DNA of 64,000 nucleotides from Tachypleus tridentatus (Eukaryota > Arthropoda > Merostomata > Xiphosura > Limulidae): assembly GCF_004210375.1 (NCBI RefSeq), contig NC_134832.1, forward strand, positions 154,377,592 through 154,441,591. The letters are read 5' to 3'. The notes under the pieces are model-generated. The model searched no databases and was not told the DNA's origin. It saw only the letters and a program-made list of their open reading frames with translations. The translations under genes were made by a program, and so were the position numbers. How positions within the stretch are numbered: position 1 is the first letter of the stretch; each line of letters begins with the position of its first letter. Below, one piece after another: positions 24,501 through 36,715 of the stretch.

Positions 24501-26489
24501 GGTTTTTGTGTTTTATTTAATAGTTTTTGTTTACTTTAAAGGATAAGTGAGATAGACCAATAGGTACATTGTAGTCTTTAAACATTACGTTACGTATACG
24601 ATCACATGATCGCTCCTAGAAGTATAAGGTTTATTTTCTTTATGAATAATATGTACATTTTTTGTATGTTGTGAAAACTTCATTCGTTTTCCTGTAATTA
24701 AAACTACGCTTTTCACTTTCGTTATTTAGGTTAGTCCAGTCTATTTCAAATCAACTGATAATCCAGTTGTGATAGGAAGTACAGAGTTGCAAAACAGGTT
24801 TGGTTTAAATAAGTGTTTCAAGGGTATATGAATAAAAATTCTTGTTAACTTCCTTAGTTATTCAGCTCGTCATTTGAAAGGACACTAACTCACATCCTAC
24901 ACTGTACTTTATATGAAATATATACCTTATCTAACACCCTTCCTCACCTATGGACATATTCCAAGAACACATAATACATTTAAAATTAACATCCTACGCT
25001 ATATTTTATACGAAATGTATACTTTATTTAACACCCATCCTTACCTCTGAACAAATTCCAAGCACCAACATCAGGATTCGATGTAATCATTTTCAAACGA
25101 TGAATTTCATAAACACTCAAATAAATGTGTCATTTTGAGTTTGGGAAGGAATACAATACATAAACTTCGTGTTTCACGAGTAACAAAAATAATTTCCTGT
25201 AGACATTAAATCAAAAACACCTCTTAGTCTACGTACTACTAATATATCCAAAGGTACACTAACTCTGGTACTGCAGTTTTAAATGTAGATAACTTCATGT
25301 AAGAGGTCTTATATGATCTAGTTTCATGGTACACGTACAGTGCTTCCTACATACTCTATGGCTGGAACCAATACAGGTATAAAACACAGGTAGGTTAGAA
25401 GCATTCATTCGTTAACTGTATACTAAAATGTCATGGCTAGAAGACCTCTTCATGCAAAAAGTAATTAAAAATGAAAAGATGCGCTGCAGACCGAAGCACG
25501 TGCGCCACACCCTCACCGTTGCCATAGTAACAGGTTATTCATTGCGTCTGTCAGGTATACGTACGGAATGTCAGCGGATACTGTCTTTCGTTCTTGTGGC
25601 ACCTCTCAAAACTAAAATAAGGTTTCAAAGAACCGGATGATTTCAGACAAACACGAAGTTTCGCAGACTTTATTTTTATATACAAAGAAAAGCTCCCAAG
25701 GGCTCAGTTATAAGTCCAAACACGCAAAGCACAATATAACGTGTTGTGCAGCTTGTGCTTAAATCAAACACAAAATAACAGTATTCTGTTTCAATTTAAA
25801 TCAGAAATGAAATTTTATTTCATTATAATTGTAAAATAAGGGTTCCGCTATTCTAAGAGCTTCTTGCCCTATATTCTAGGATGAGTGAAACTTAATAATT
25901 TGTGTATCCAAACTTTGAAACCAAGGATTAACGGTTCCCGTCCCGTTGACACGTACGTGGGAAACGTGGCCATACTATTTGGTCAGATAAAAATAGCTCA
26001 AGAGATGGTGGTGGATGCTATTTACTATCTATCACTCCAAAACATAGAGACAATATGTGCACATAGCTCTCGTGTAACTAGTTATCTTTATTCTGTAATA
26101 AAATAAAAAGAAAAACTCACATTGCGTTGAAAAAATATATATAACTAAACTTGCATCATTCTAACGTCACAACGTAACACGTGACGTTTTCTTCAACGAA
26201 TCAACACGAAACTATCTCTTGTGTTAATAGGTTGTGCGACTTACTTGTATAACAGTAAACCGATACTCAGTTCTGTACTCCCAATGCGATTTTGAAAATC
26301 AATAGATAAGATAAGGTGACTAGCTAAACATGAAAACCTTCCTTATGTCGGACAGAAGTGAACAAATTACTTAGAGAACATCATAATAATATGTGATACA
26401 AACAGTTATTCTGTAAAACAATCAAATGGTACTACAACTTTTCATAATCAAGTTTCTACTTTACATATTACCACCTCCATTACATGACT
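24501..26489. other. unique region, no gene recognised
   Basis: Open frames of 62-73 codons occur at 24950-25138, 25428-25640 and 25885-26106, but none shows a conserved motif or splice context I can defend. No RNA gene is seen. Confidence 0.45.
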
Positions 26490-27432
26490 TCTGAACTTGG
26501 GCTGTACCAGTAGATTTCTTCTTGAGAACTGTGACACGTTATTTCTGAACTTGGGCTGTACCAGTAGATTTCTTCTTGAGAACTGTGACACGTTTTTTCT
26601 GAGCATGGGTTGTACCAACAGATCTTCTAGTGAGAACTGTGACACGTTATTTCTGAGCATGGGTTGTACCAACAGATCTTCTAGTGAGAATTGTGACACG
26701 TTATTTCTGAGCATGGGTTGTACCAACAGATCTTCTGGTGAGAATTGTGACACATAACTTCTTAACATCGGCTGTACAAACAAATCTTCTGATAAGAAAG
26801 AACTGTGACACATTATTTCTGAACATGGGCTGTACCAACAGATCTCTTGTTATGAAACGTGTTACATTATTTCTAAGCATGGGCTGTACCAACAGATCTC
26901 TTGTTATGAAACGTGTTACATTATTTCTAAGCATGGGCTGTACCAACAGATCTCTTGTTATGAAACGTGTTACATTATTTCTGAACATGGGCTGTACCAA
27001 CAGATCTCTTGTTATGAAACGTGTTACATTATTTCTGAACATGGGCTGTACCAACAGATCTCTTGTTATGAAACGTGTTACATTATTTCTGAACATGGGC
27101 TGTACCAACAGATCTCTTGTTATGAAACGTGTTACATTATTTCTGAACATGGGCTGTACCAACAGATCTCTTGTTATGAAACGTGTTACATTATTTCTGA
27201 ACATGGGCTGTACCAACAGATCTCTTGTTATGAAACGTGTTACATTATTTCTAAGCATGGGCTGTACCAACAGATCTCTTGTTATGAAACGTGTTACATT
27301 ATTTCTGAACATGGGCTGTACCAACAGATCTCTTGTTATGAAACGTGTTACATTATTTCTGAACATGGGCTGTACCAACAGATCTCTTGTTATGAAACGT
27401 GTTACATTATTTCTAAGCATGGGCTGTACCAG
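26490..27432. repeat. 54-bp minisatellite in two subfamilies, about 17 units
   Basis: The left subfamily (26491 to about 26815) has units CTGAACTTGGGCTGTACCAG then TAGATTTCTTCTTGAGAACT then GTGACACGTTATTT. The right subfamily (about 26816-27432) reads CTGAACATGGGCTGTACCAA then CAGATCTCTTGTTATGAAAC then GTGTTACATTATTT. The period is 54 (26491 and 26545). Because 54 is divisible by three, frames of 239-243 codons stay open on both strands; these are by-products. Confidence 0.95.
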
Positions 27433-27519
27433 CAGTTATCCTGGTAAAAACTCATCATATTATTTTTGAATTTTAAATGTAACAGCATCTCTCCTTGTAA
27501 GAAATAGTTTCGATAACAG

Positions 27520-28232
27520 AGCTTTATCAGCAAGTTACCGACAGTAGGACACATTTATTTATCAGCAAGTTAGCTACAGTAGGACACATTTCTTTAACAG
27601 CAAGTTACCGACAGTAGGACACATTTATTTATCAGCAAGTTACCGACAGTAGGACAGATTTCTTTATCAGCATGTTACCTACAGTAGGACACATTTCTTT
27701 GTCAGCAAGTTACCTACAGTAGGACACATTTCTTTGTCAGCAAGTTACCGACAGTAGGACAGATTTCTTTATCAGCAAGTTACCGACAGTAGAACACATT
27801 TCTTTGTCAGCAAGTTACCGACAGTAGAACACATTTCTTTATCAGCAAGTTACGGACAGTAGGACACGTTTCTTTGTCAGCAAGTTACCGACAGTAGAAC
27901 ACATTTCTTTATCAGCAAGTTACCGACAGTAAGACACATTTCTTTGTCAGCAAGTTACCGACAGTAAGACACATTTCTTTATCAGCAAGTTACCGACAGT
28001 TGGACACATTTCTTTATCAGCAAGTTACTGACAGTAGGACACATTTCTTTGTCAGCAAGTTACCGACAGTAAGACACATTTCTTTATCAGCAAGTTACCG
28101 ACAGTTGGACACATTTCTTTATCAGCAAGTTACTGACAGTAGGACACATTTCTTTATCAGCAAGTTACCAACAGTAAGACACATTTCTTTATAAACAAGT
28201 TACCTACAGTAGGAGACATTTTTTTACGACTC
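27520..28232. repeat. 35-bp minisatellite, about 20 units
   Basis: The unit is TTTCTTTATCAGCAAGTTAC then CGACAGTAGGACACA; the period is 35 (27541 and 27576). Variation is limited to a few sites (TTATC/TTGTC, CCGAC/CCTAC, AGGAC/AGAAC/AAGAC). Confidence 0.95.
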
Positions 28233-28949
28233 TGCATTTTTATTGGTTATTTTTCCATTTTCTCTTCAGTTTAAAGTAAAGAACTGGGAGATAAAGACTT
28301 AACTTATTGTGGGTGTTGATAGCCCGCAGTAACCCGAACAATGAGAATGTCTTAGTCAAATGAGTTTTTTCCCAACAAGTAACCTATTAACAATTTCCCA
28401 GCATAGCTTTAGCAAAAACTAACCTAATCAGTCGACCTTAAAATATCTAGTGGAATATATACAAAAAACAAGATGTCTGAATATGTTCATTGGCATTCTT
28501 TTCTGGTATATAAATTAGTTGTTGAATAAATAATAGTCGAATCACTTAAATTAGAAACACATAAACCCAAACTCCTAACAGAAACTTTCTACACGAAAAT
28601 CCTTAACCACAGTCACACAAAAACCCTTCTTTCTTTTGGCCAACAGTTACACGTTTTTTGTTGTTTTTTTTGTTTTTGTTGTTTATAATTATGGGTTTGT
28701 TTGCGAGGGGTAAAACGCTCATTTACATGAAATTAATTATTAATTCGTGTGCACGCATCATGCATGCAGTTAAGGGAGTTTTTTTAATAAACTAATAATT
28801 CATAATAAAGAGGATTGTAAAATAATATATCAACCAGACATTATGTGCTGTATCCAGTACCGGCGAGGCCTTTCATACAATAATAAAGTTCGTCAGACTG
28901 ATTGGGATACGACAGGCACACGTTAAGACGTTATCTCTCTCATCAAATT
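28233..28949. other. unique spacer
   Basis: No feature is recognised beyond a T/G-rich run at about 28650-28685. Confidence 0.4.
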
Positions 28950-29626
28950 TCCTGAATAACAACTGTTACGGTGTGAACCAGGTTAAGTTGAAGTGTAACC
29001 TTTATGAATTAGAATTAGGCTTAAGGTGATTTACTTATTTATTTTTATTGAATAACAACTGTTACGGTGTGAACCAGGTTAAGTTGAAGTGTAACCTTTA
29101 TGAATTAGAATTAAGCTTAAGGTGATTTACTTATTTATTTTTATTGAATAACAACTGTTACGGTGTGAACCAGGTTAAGCAGAAGTGTAACCTTTATGAA
29201 TTAGAATTAGGTTTAAGGTGATTTACTTATTTATTTTTATTGAATAACAACTGTTACGGTGTGAACCAGGTTAAGCTGAAGTGTAACCTTTATGAATTAG
29301 AATTAGGCTTAAGGTGATTTACTTATTTATTTTTATTGAATAACAACTATTACGGTGTGAACCAGGTTAAGCTGAAGTGTAACATTTATGAATTAGAATT
29401 AGGCTTAAGGTGTTTACTTATTTATTTTTATTGAATAACAACTGTTACGGTGTGAACCAGGTTAAGCTGAAGTGTAACCTTTATGAATTAGAATTAGGCT
29501 TAAGGTGATTTACTTATTTATTTTTATTGAATAACAACTGTTACGGTGTGAACCAGGTTAAGCTGAAGTGTAACCTTTATGAATTAGAATTAGGCTTAAG
29601 GTGATTTACTTATTTATTTTTATTGA
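28950..29626. repeat. 96-bp tandem repeat, 7 units
   Basis: The unit is TGAATAACAACTGTTACGGT then GTGAACCAGGTTAAGCTGAA then GTGTAACCTTTATGAATTAG and a T-rich end; the period is 96 (29049 and 29145). Units are nearly identical, which suggests recent expansion. The array ends close to a SINE. Confidence 0.95.
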
Positions 29627-29654
29627 CTTGGTTTTACTCGTCATTTAAAAGATT

Positions 29655-29870
29655 GTTCTGAATTTCACAAAAACCTACACCACTGCTAGCCGTCCGTAAT
29701 TAAGCAGTGAAAGACTAGAGGAAGTGATCACCACCCACCGCCAACTCTTGGGCTATTCTTTTACCAGTAAATAGTGGGATTGATCGTCACGTTATAAAAC
29801 TTACAGGGCTGAAGGGCGAACACTTTTAGTGATGGGGATTGCGAGTCGAGCGCCCTACTCACTCGTAAGA
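29655..29870 (-). mobile_element. SINE copy, diverged
   Basis: Minus-strand copy of the tRNA-derived SINE. The body blocks CCAAGAGTTGGCGGTGGGTG, CAATCCCACTATTTACTGG and TTCACCCTTCAGCC are present. The head near 29840-29870 is mutated and partly deleted. Confidence 0.8.
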
Positions 29871-30392
29871 ACCAACAACGTACTGTTATTGTCAGCGTAG
29901 TGAAGTAACTACGGTGTTAATAGGAGGAAACAGTTTTAAAACAGTGTGAGTGATAGCAAAGACTATATAACGATATGTCAACTGTAGTAGACACGTACAA
30001 AGAACTGTATATGGATACGTGACTCCTGCTAGTCCCCTAAAATCTTTAACGATGGGTCAATGACTGTCACGGTTAGATTTCATACACATTGAGAAATCGT
30101 TTCTAGATCACCGTTTTGTAAACAAAACAAAAACGTTTTTTTTTTTTAACTTAAATGTCTCGTTACGCAACAAATGAGCTTATTCGTACATTCTGTAAAA
30201 TACTCTTTATCTGTTGGTTCTGTTGAAATTAGATTCAAATTATTAGAACATTTTCTTATTTGTCCAGTGAATGTGTTTCACTCTATTTAACCAATAATAG
30301 GCCCAGCGAATTCGTCAAGTAGAAATAAAATGGGACTCAATTTCATAACCTCCAAAGTGTATGTTCGTTCTATTCTTCTTTTAACATAAGTT
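29871..30392. other. unique spacer
   Basis: Nothing is recognised between two SINE copies of opposite orientation. Confidence 0.4.
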
Positions 30393-30660
30393 CCAGCATG
30401 GTCAGGTGGTTAGGGGACGCTCGGTTCACTGTCTGAGGGTGGCGGATTCGAATCCCCATTCCCATCAGATACATTCCCCTTTCAGCCGTGGGGGCGTTAT
30501 AGCGTAACAATCAATCCCACTATACCTTGGTAAATGAATATCCCATGAGTTGGCGGTGAGTTGAGATGACTAGCTGCTTTCTCTCTAGTCTTACATTTCT
30601 AAATTAGGGACGACTAGTGCAGATAGTCCTCGTGTATTTTTGCGCGAAATTCAGAACAAT
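30393..30660 (+). mobile_element. SINE copy
   Basis: Plus-strand tRNA-derived SINE. The head has CAGCATGGTCAGGTGGTTAG and a B-box-like GGATTCGAATCCCC. The body has CTTTCAGCCGTGGGGGCGTT, and the 3' part has TTTTTGCGCGAAATTCAGAA. The anticodon region (TTCACTGTC) has diverged. Confidence 0.85.
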
Positions 30661-30879
30661 CCAATTCCTTTAATTTTTTGTAATGATAGAAATAAATTTT
30701 GGCAAATATCAGTGTTCTAATATGATGTAGTTGCTGTTTTACTGTTTATTTTTAATCACACAATTGCACAGTAGGGGCGTTCTACTATAAGGCGAATGAT
30801 CAAATACGTTCAAAATAAATAATAAGAAAAATATATTGTTATCTACTTTTAAAATTAGTTGTCACTGTCTTAAGTGTTA

Positions 30880-31112
30880 GACGTATTTATGTACATCAAT
30901 ATTAGTTCATTATTTTAAGTGTTAGGTGTGTGTGTCTATACATATATATGTACACACCAATATTTGTTAACTATCTCACGTGTTACGTAGATATATACAC
31001 CAATATTAGTTTACTATGTTACGCGTTAGATGAATATATATATATATACACTAATATTCGTGTATTTCACCCACTGTTAGATGGATATATGCACCGATAT
31101 TGTGTTTTTCAC
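30880..31112. repeat. degenerate repeat of about 45-60 bp, four to five units
   Basis: CACCAATATTAGTTTACTAT-like segments recur near 30892, 30955, 31001, 31055 and 31091, each followed by a GTGTTAGATG-like stretch and TATATA. The open frame at 30930-31169 is a by-product. Confidence 0.7.
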
Positions 31113-31314
31113 CCAGAATATCATTCACGTAGCCCATGTAATAACAATAAACAACACATTTACCCATGAAATACTGTTTTCCAATAAACTACTTGACTGA
31201 AGGTAGAAACGTCTCAGAACATCACAGTTTATGTTTCAAAGTTTATTTTCTGGTTTCATTGCACTGTTGATACAATTCACTTAAAGCGGACAATATGAAG
31301 AGCAACATGGAGGA

Positions 31315-32186
31315 AATGTAAGTAATATCTATAATGTAAGTAATATCTATAATGTAAGTAATATCTATAATGTAAGTAATATCTATAATATAAGTAATAT
31401 CTATAATATAAGTAATATCTATAATGTAAGTAATATCTATAATATAAGTAATATTTATAATATAAGTAATATCTATAATGTAAGTAATATCTATAATATA
31501 AGTAATATCTATAATGTAAGTAATATTTATAATGTAAGTAATATCTATAATATATGTAATATCTGCAATGTAAGTAATATCTATAATATAAGTAATATCT
31601 ATAATATAAGTAATATTTATAATATAAGTAATATCTATAATGTAAGTAATATCTATAATGTAAGTAATATCTATAATGTAAGTAATATCTATAATATAAG
31701 TAATATCTATAATATAAGTAATATCTATAATGTAAGTAATATCTATAATATAAGTAATATTTATAATATAAGTAATATCTATAATGTAAGTAATATCTAT
31801 AATATAAGTAATATCTATAATGTAAGTAATATTTATAATGTAAGTAATATCTATAATATATGTAATATCTGCAATGTAAGTAATATCTATAATATAAGTA
31901 ATATCTATAATATAAGTAATATTTATAATATAAGTAATATCTATAATGTAAGTAATATCTATAATATAAGTAATATCTATAATGTAAGTAATATTTATAA
32001 TGTAAGTAATATCTATAATATATGTAATATCTGTAATGTAAGTAATATCTATAATATAAGTAATATCTATAATATAAGTAATATCTATAATGTAAGTAAT
32101 ATCTATAATGTAAGTAATATCTATAATGTAAGTAATATCTATAATATAAGTAATATCTATAATGTAAGTAATATCTATAATGTAAT
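31315..32186. repeat. 18-bp minisatellite, about 48 units
   Basis: The unit is GTAAGTAATATCTATAAT, with ATAAGTAAT and ATATTTAT variants. A rare marker unit (ATCTGCAATG or ATCTGTAATG) lies at 31561, 31867 and 32029, offsets of 306 and 162 bp (17 and 9 units), so blocks have been copied. About half of the units contain GTAAGT, the consensus 5' splice-site hexamer. Confidence 0.96.
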
Positions 32187-32220
32187 ATTGATTACAGTTT
32201 CGTTTTGAAGTTTAACTGTT

Positions 32221-32425
32221 TGGCCCGACATGGTCAGTTGGGTTAAGGCGTTCGACTCGTAATCTGAGGGTCGCGGTTTCGAATGCTCGCCCTTTCAGCC
32301 GTGGGGGCGTTATAGGGTGACGGTTAATCCCACTATTCGTTGGTAAAAGAGTAGCCTAAGATATGGCAGTGGGTGGTGATGACTAGCTGCTTTTCCTCTT
32401 GCCTTACACTGCTAAATTAGGGACA
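32221..32425 (+). mobile_element. SINE copy, 3' truncated
   Basis: Starts GGCCCGACATGGTCAGTTGG, keeps the CGACTCGTAATCTGAGGGTC anticodon region and the GTGGGGGCGTTATAGGGTGA body, and stops after CTGCTAAATTAGGGACAG, before the usual 3' tail. A short deletion removes the segment between the B box and CTCGCCCTTTC. Confidence 0.88.
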
Positions 32426-33037
32426 GCGTGAGGTCCGTGACAGAAGGTCGTGACACACTTGTTCTTATGGGCCTTTTATTCATGCAGCTACAAACACTTA
32501 CTATATAAGTATCGGATCAATGAACGTATTTTGAGTAAAACACGTCGACTCTGTTGAAAAGGTCAAAGTAATAATTAACTCATCAATATCTTCGTTATTC
32601 TAGCCATCTGCACCCTCTAACGGGAGATCGGTGTTTTAATGGGGTTCGTCTGTTTATTTTGCAATAGTAGGGTCCGTTCTACATTTCAAACGTGAAACTG
32701 AATCTCTAAGTTCAGCGTCCCATCTAAGACACACTAAAGTACGGTACCCAAAGTTTATCTTATTTCTTAACCCTAAAACTTTTTACAAAAGGCAAGAGTT
32801 TTAAAGCTTCTACCCGAAGGAAAATGCTTGATATATTAAAGGAATCACTTCTCATTGGATAATAGAGAAGCCATGTCTATCTTTCTAATATGATGTCTCT
32901 ATTTAAAGTTTTCAGCTAGTCTTAACAACAAATATTCTTCTAATTTGGCTGAAATCACACAAAATCGGCAAATAACCTCGTGTGAACTATCATAACAGGC
33001 TATAAAACACTATTGTTTCAAAAACACTCACTTGTTA
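32426..33037. other. unique spacer
   Basis: No gene or RNA is recognised. Confidence 0.4.
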
Positions 33038-33292
33038 GACATGATCAGGTGGTTAGGGCGTTCGACTTGTAATCTGAAGGGCGCAGGTTTGAATCCCCGT
33101 CCATCAAACACGCTAGCCCTTTCAGCCGTGGGGACGTTATAATATAACGTTCAATTCCACTATTCCTTGTTAAAAGAGTAGCCACAAAGGTGGCGGTGGA
33201 TGGTGATAACTAGCTGGCTTTCCACTAGCATTACACTGCTAAATTATGGATGACTAGTGCAGATAGGCCTCGTGTAGCTTTGTGCGAAATTT
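33038..33292 (+). mobile_element. SINE copy
   Basis: Plus-strand copy with head GACATGATCAGGTGGTTAGG, diverged anticodon loop CTTGTAA, B-box-like GGTTTGAATCCCC, body CAGCCGTGGGGACGTTATAA and tail TTTGTGCGAAATTTAAAAAC. Confidence 0.87.
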
Positions 33293-33584
33293 AAAAACAC
33301 TTGTCAGACAAGCATTTCATTCTTAATCCACTGAATTTGAATAGCTGTACATAATCATAGACACGTGATTCATGGGAGTAGATTTGAATAATTTTACAGT
33401 TTTACCGAGTGTGTGTGTGTGTGCCATAAAGGTACAGTATGATAAAACGACAGACCACTCATTACTGCATTTGCAAAACAAAATAAAACCATCGCGGAGC
33501 TAAATGACTCCGGATGTCCATAACGTCTCACCCTTTCTCTAGTTAAATCTCAAATTACGTTTCTGTAAAGCAACCATATATCGA
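33293..33584. other. spacer with a GT microsatellite
   Basis: A short (GT)n run lies at 33409-33423. Nothing else is recognised. Confidence 0.6.
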
Positions 33585-34420
33585 TTCATCTAGTGACTCT
33601 GAGGAACACTGATGTAAAAAGTAATTAAAAACTGGTGGATCATATCCCGTGTATATATCTACTGACTGTGAGGAACACTGATGTAAAAAGTAATTAAAAA
33701 CTGGTGGATCATATCCCGTGTATATATCTACTGACTGTAAAGAGCACTGATGTAAAAAGTAATTAAAAACTGGTGGATCATATCACGTGCATATATCTAC
33801 TGACTGTGAGGAACACTGATGTAAAAAGTAATTAAAAACTGGTGGATCATATCACGTGTATATAACTACTGACTGTGAGGAACACTGGTGTAAAAAGTAA
33901 TTAAAAAACTGGTGGATCATATCACGTGTATATATCTACTGCCTGTGAGGAACACTAATGTAAAAAGTAATTAAAAACTGGTGGATCATATTACGTGTAT
34001 ATATCTACTGCCTGTGAGGAACACTGATGTAAAAAGTAATTAAAAACTGGTGGATCATATTACGTGTATATATCTACTGCCTGTGAGGAACACTGATGTA
34101 AAAAGTAATTAAAAACTGGTGGATCATATCCCGTGTATATATCTACTGACTGTGAGAAACACTGATGTAAAAAGTAATTCAAAACTGGTGGATCATATCA
34201 CGTGTATATAACTACTGACTGTGAGGAACACTGATGTAAAAAGTAATTAAAAAACTGGTGAATCATATCACGTGTATATATCTACTGACTGTGAGGAACA
34301 CTGATGTAAAAAGTAATTAAAAACTGGTGGATCATATTACGTGTATATATCTACTGACTGTGAGGAACACTGATGTAAAAAGTAATTAAAAACTGGTGGA
34401 TCATATTACGTGTATATATC
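33585..34420. repeat. 69-bp minisatellite, about 12 units
   Basis: The unit is CGTGTATATATCTACTGACT then GTGAGGAACACTGATGTAAA then AAGTAATTAAAAACTGGTGG and ATCATATCA; the period is 69 (33661 and 33730). The CACGTG/TACGTG/CCCGTG junction varies between units. Confidence 0.95.
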
Positions 34421-34514
34421 ATCGAATGCTGTGAACAGTGTGATTATTAGATTTCCGCTAACTGTGACCTTCATTTTCCGGAAATATTCTTCAATATGAC
34501 TACAGGAATGCTTG

Positions 34515-34765
34515 TTTATAGCTTCTCGTCATATATACTGATGTAAACGTTTGTTTAGGGCCAGCGTCTTGTTACATATACTGTATAAATTTTTGTTTAG
34601 GATTAGCTAGTTTATTGTTTTATATATACTGTATAAATGTTTAGGGCTAGCTTATTTACACTGATATAAATGTTTAGGGCTAGCTTATTGTTATATACAC
34701 TGAAATAAATGTTTGTTTAGAGCTAACTTAGTTATATATAATTTCTCGTTATATGTGCTGTATAT
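34515..34765. repeat. degenerate repeat of about 40-60 bp
   Basis: About five loose copies share TATACTGTATAAATGTTT and AGGGCTAGCTTATT. They are strongly diverged and probably an old array. Confidence 0.6.
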
Positions 34766-36285
34766 ATGGATAACTAAACATTATTTGTTTTATTTTAAAT
34801 CAATATTTAAAATTCGGAATATTCTAGGTCTTACGTTGTCAACCTTATCACCAAACGCAACAAATGGGCTAAATGATCAATCATAAGTGTCTGAAGTTCA
34901 GGAATAGACACTCCGAATTCAAAAGACTATTCTGAGGGCAGCTAATGAACTCCACTCGCTGTCTTTATCACCGAATAGAGGGGCACTGATTGGCATAAAT
35001 ATAAAAACCTCCACAGCTCAAAGAGTGGATAAATTTTAGCAGCCTCATGTGGCACGAACCGACGGTACGCAGCCCAACACTTTAACCTAGAACAATCAGA
35101 ATCCAATCGAAGTGCAGTAATAATGATGCTTCCATAAGAGTACAATAAAAATATCAAAGTGTTAATTTTATATTTTTGAAAACTTGTATGTTTGGCATGC
35201 CGATTTACACTTTATTTACTTACTTTTACACGACACTTAAAACTAATTTTTAGTTTCTGAAGATCTACGATTTGGTTAAAATTTCAAGTAAGTTTGTTTT
35301 TTCTTATAAAAATTTTACCACAGGACAAAGATTTTAAATGAGTTTTAAAATAAGAACTATTACTAAAATCTGAAACAATGGGTACATAAATAGAAAAAAA
35401 AAACTTTTATTTTAACTTATTTTTAATTATTCAACTAATTAATAATGGCATTGAGAAAGGAAAATTCTGTAAAGGCTTATTTTTGAACAGATCTTAATGT
35501 GGTTAAGCCTAATGAACAGATCTTAATGTGGTTAAGCCTAAATATCCAAAAGTTAAATCTTTTAAGATGAGAGCTTCTAGAAAAATACGACTACCAAATA
35601 CCACATGGTAAACACACCTTGAGTGTTGTGATTTATACATGAATATCTAGATATATTTAGTAATATTAATAAAAGAATATATAACTTGGTGCCTTCCAAA
35701 CCTCTATTCTAAGCTAAATATTTTTACCACTTGTCAAAACTTCTAAACGTCCGAACAAGTGAAAAGTCATAAACTGTAACTGTTTCAGCTCATGTTTGGA
35801 ATATGGATACGCTACACAGTTTAATGCACACTTTCTTAATATTCTGTTCGTTTCTTAGCAGCTTCTAGCAAGTTAAGTGTAACCGAAGCTCGTATTAGGC
35901 ACATAGAGTAGTAAATTGTTATTGGATTTCAAAGGTTCGGTTTGTCCATGATGTTTCGTTTCAAAACGTTTTTTTCATGGAACTTTCACATTTACAAAAA
36001 GAAACAAAAAAAAAACACTCTTTGTAATATACTGCTCAATTTCATTTAACTTTAGACATAGAAAATTCTAACTGATTAAAAACAGTCCAGCGAAGCATCT
36101 GGCACAAAGAACAAAATAATTAGTATGCTCTTATGAAAATAACTTAATTTTAGTATGTATTCTAGAACAATTACATTTTATGGTGACATTTCTTAGATAC
36201 ATGCTGTTCCATGATGAGAAAACAATACAAATTAATAATAATAAATAAAAATTACCTTCATTCAGACAAAGTTAAAAGAAAAATA
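34766..36285. other. unique region, no gene recognised
   Basis: Only a perfect 30-bp direct duplication at about 35487-35546 (ATGAACAGATCTTAATGTGG and following bases) stands out. The short minus open frame at 34942-35157 has no motif. Confidence 0.45.
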
Positions 36286-36388
36286 TCCTGATGGCTTAGC
36301 GGTAAGTTCAGGGCTTATAACTGTAAAGTTCGGTAGGTACAGCGCACATTCTGCAGAATTGTGCAAAGAAAAACTAAACAAAAACCAT
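36286..36388 (+). mobile_element. second SINE family copy, degenerate
   Basis: CCTGATGGCTTAGCGGTAAG is a tRNA-like 5' end with an A box. It is followed by GGGCTTATAACTG, an anticodon-stem-like segment, and a short body ending TGTGCAAAGAAAAACTAAAC. It differs from the main family in its head. A tRNA-Ile(TAT)-like origin is possible. The B box is weak. Confidence 0.55.
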
Positions 36389-36519
36389 GAGTTTCATTCC
36401 TCAAGATGTCTTGACTGTTACGAACAGAATTAATCATTCAAGAACGTCGTTAGAAGTCTGATTCGTCAAGAAATCTCTGCATGTATGGAATTAATCAGGA
36501 ATAAATGTGTTTAGAAACT

Positions 36520-36715
36520 GTTATGCTGACTATAATCTCTCACGTAGCCAAAACCTTCTTGTGCTGACTACAGTCTATCACGTAGCCCAAACCTTCTTGT
36601 GCTGACTACAGTCTCTCACGTAGCCCAAACCTTCTTGTGCTGACTATAGTCTCTCACGTAGCCCAAACCTTCTTGTGCTGACTATAGTCTCTCACATGGC
36701 TAAAACCTTCTTGTA
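36520..36715. repeat. 38-bp minisatellite, 5 units
   Basis: The unit is GTGCTGACTACAGTCTCTCA then CGTAGCCCAAACCTTCTT; the period is 38 (36561 and 36599). Confidence 0.93.

Noticed and set aside
26448..27469. Open frames of up to 243 codons on both strands with 18-residue repeats (C, N and R rich)
   Set aside because: The 54-bp unit keeps both strands open at once, and substitutions between units show no sign of coding constraint by eye.
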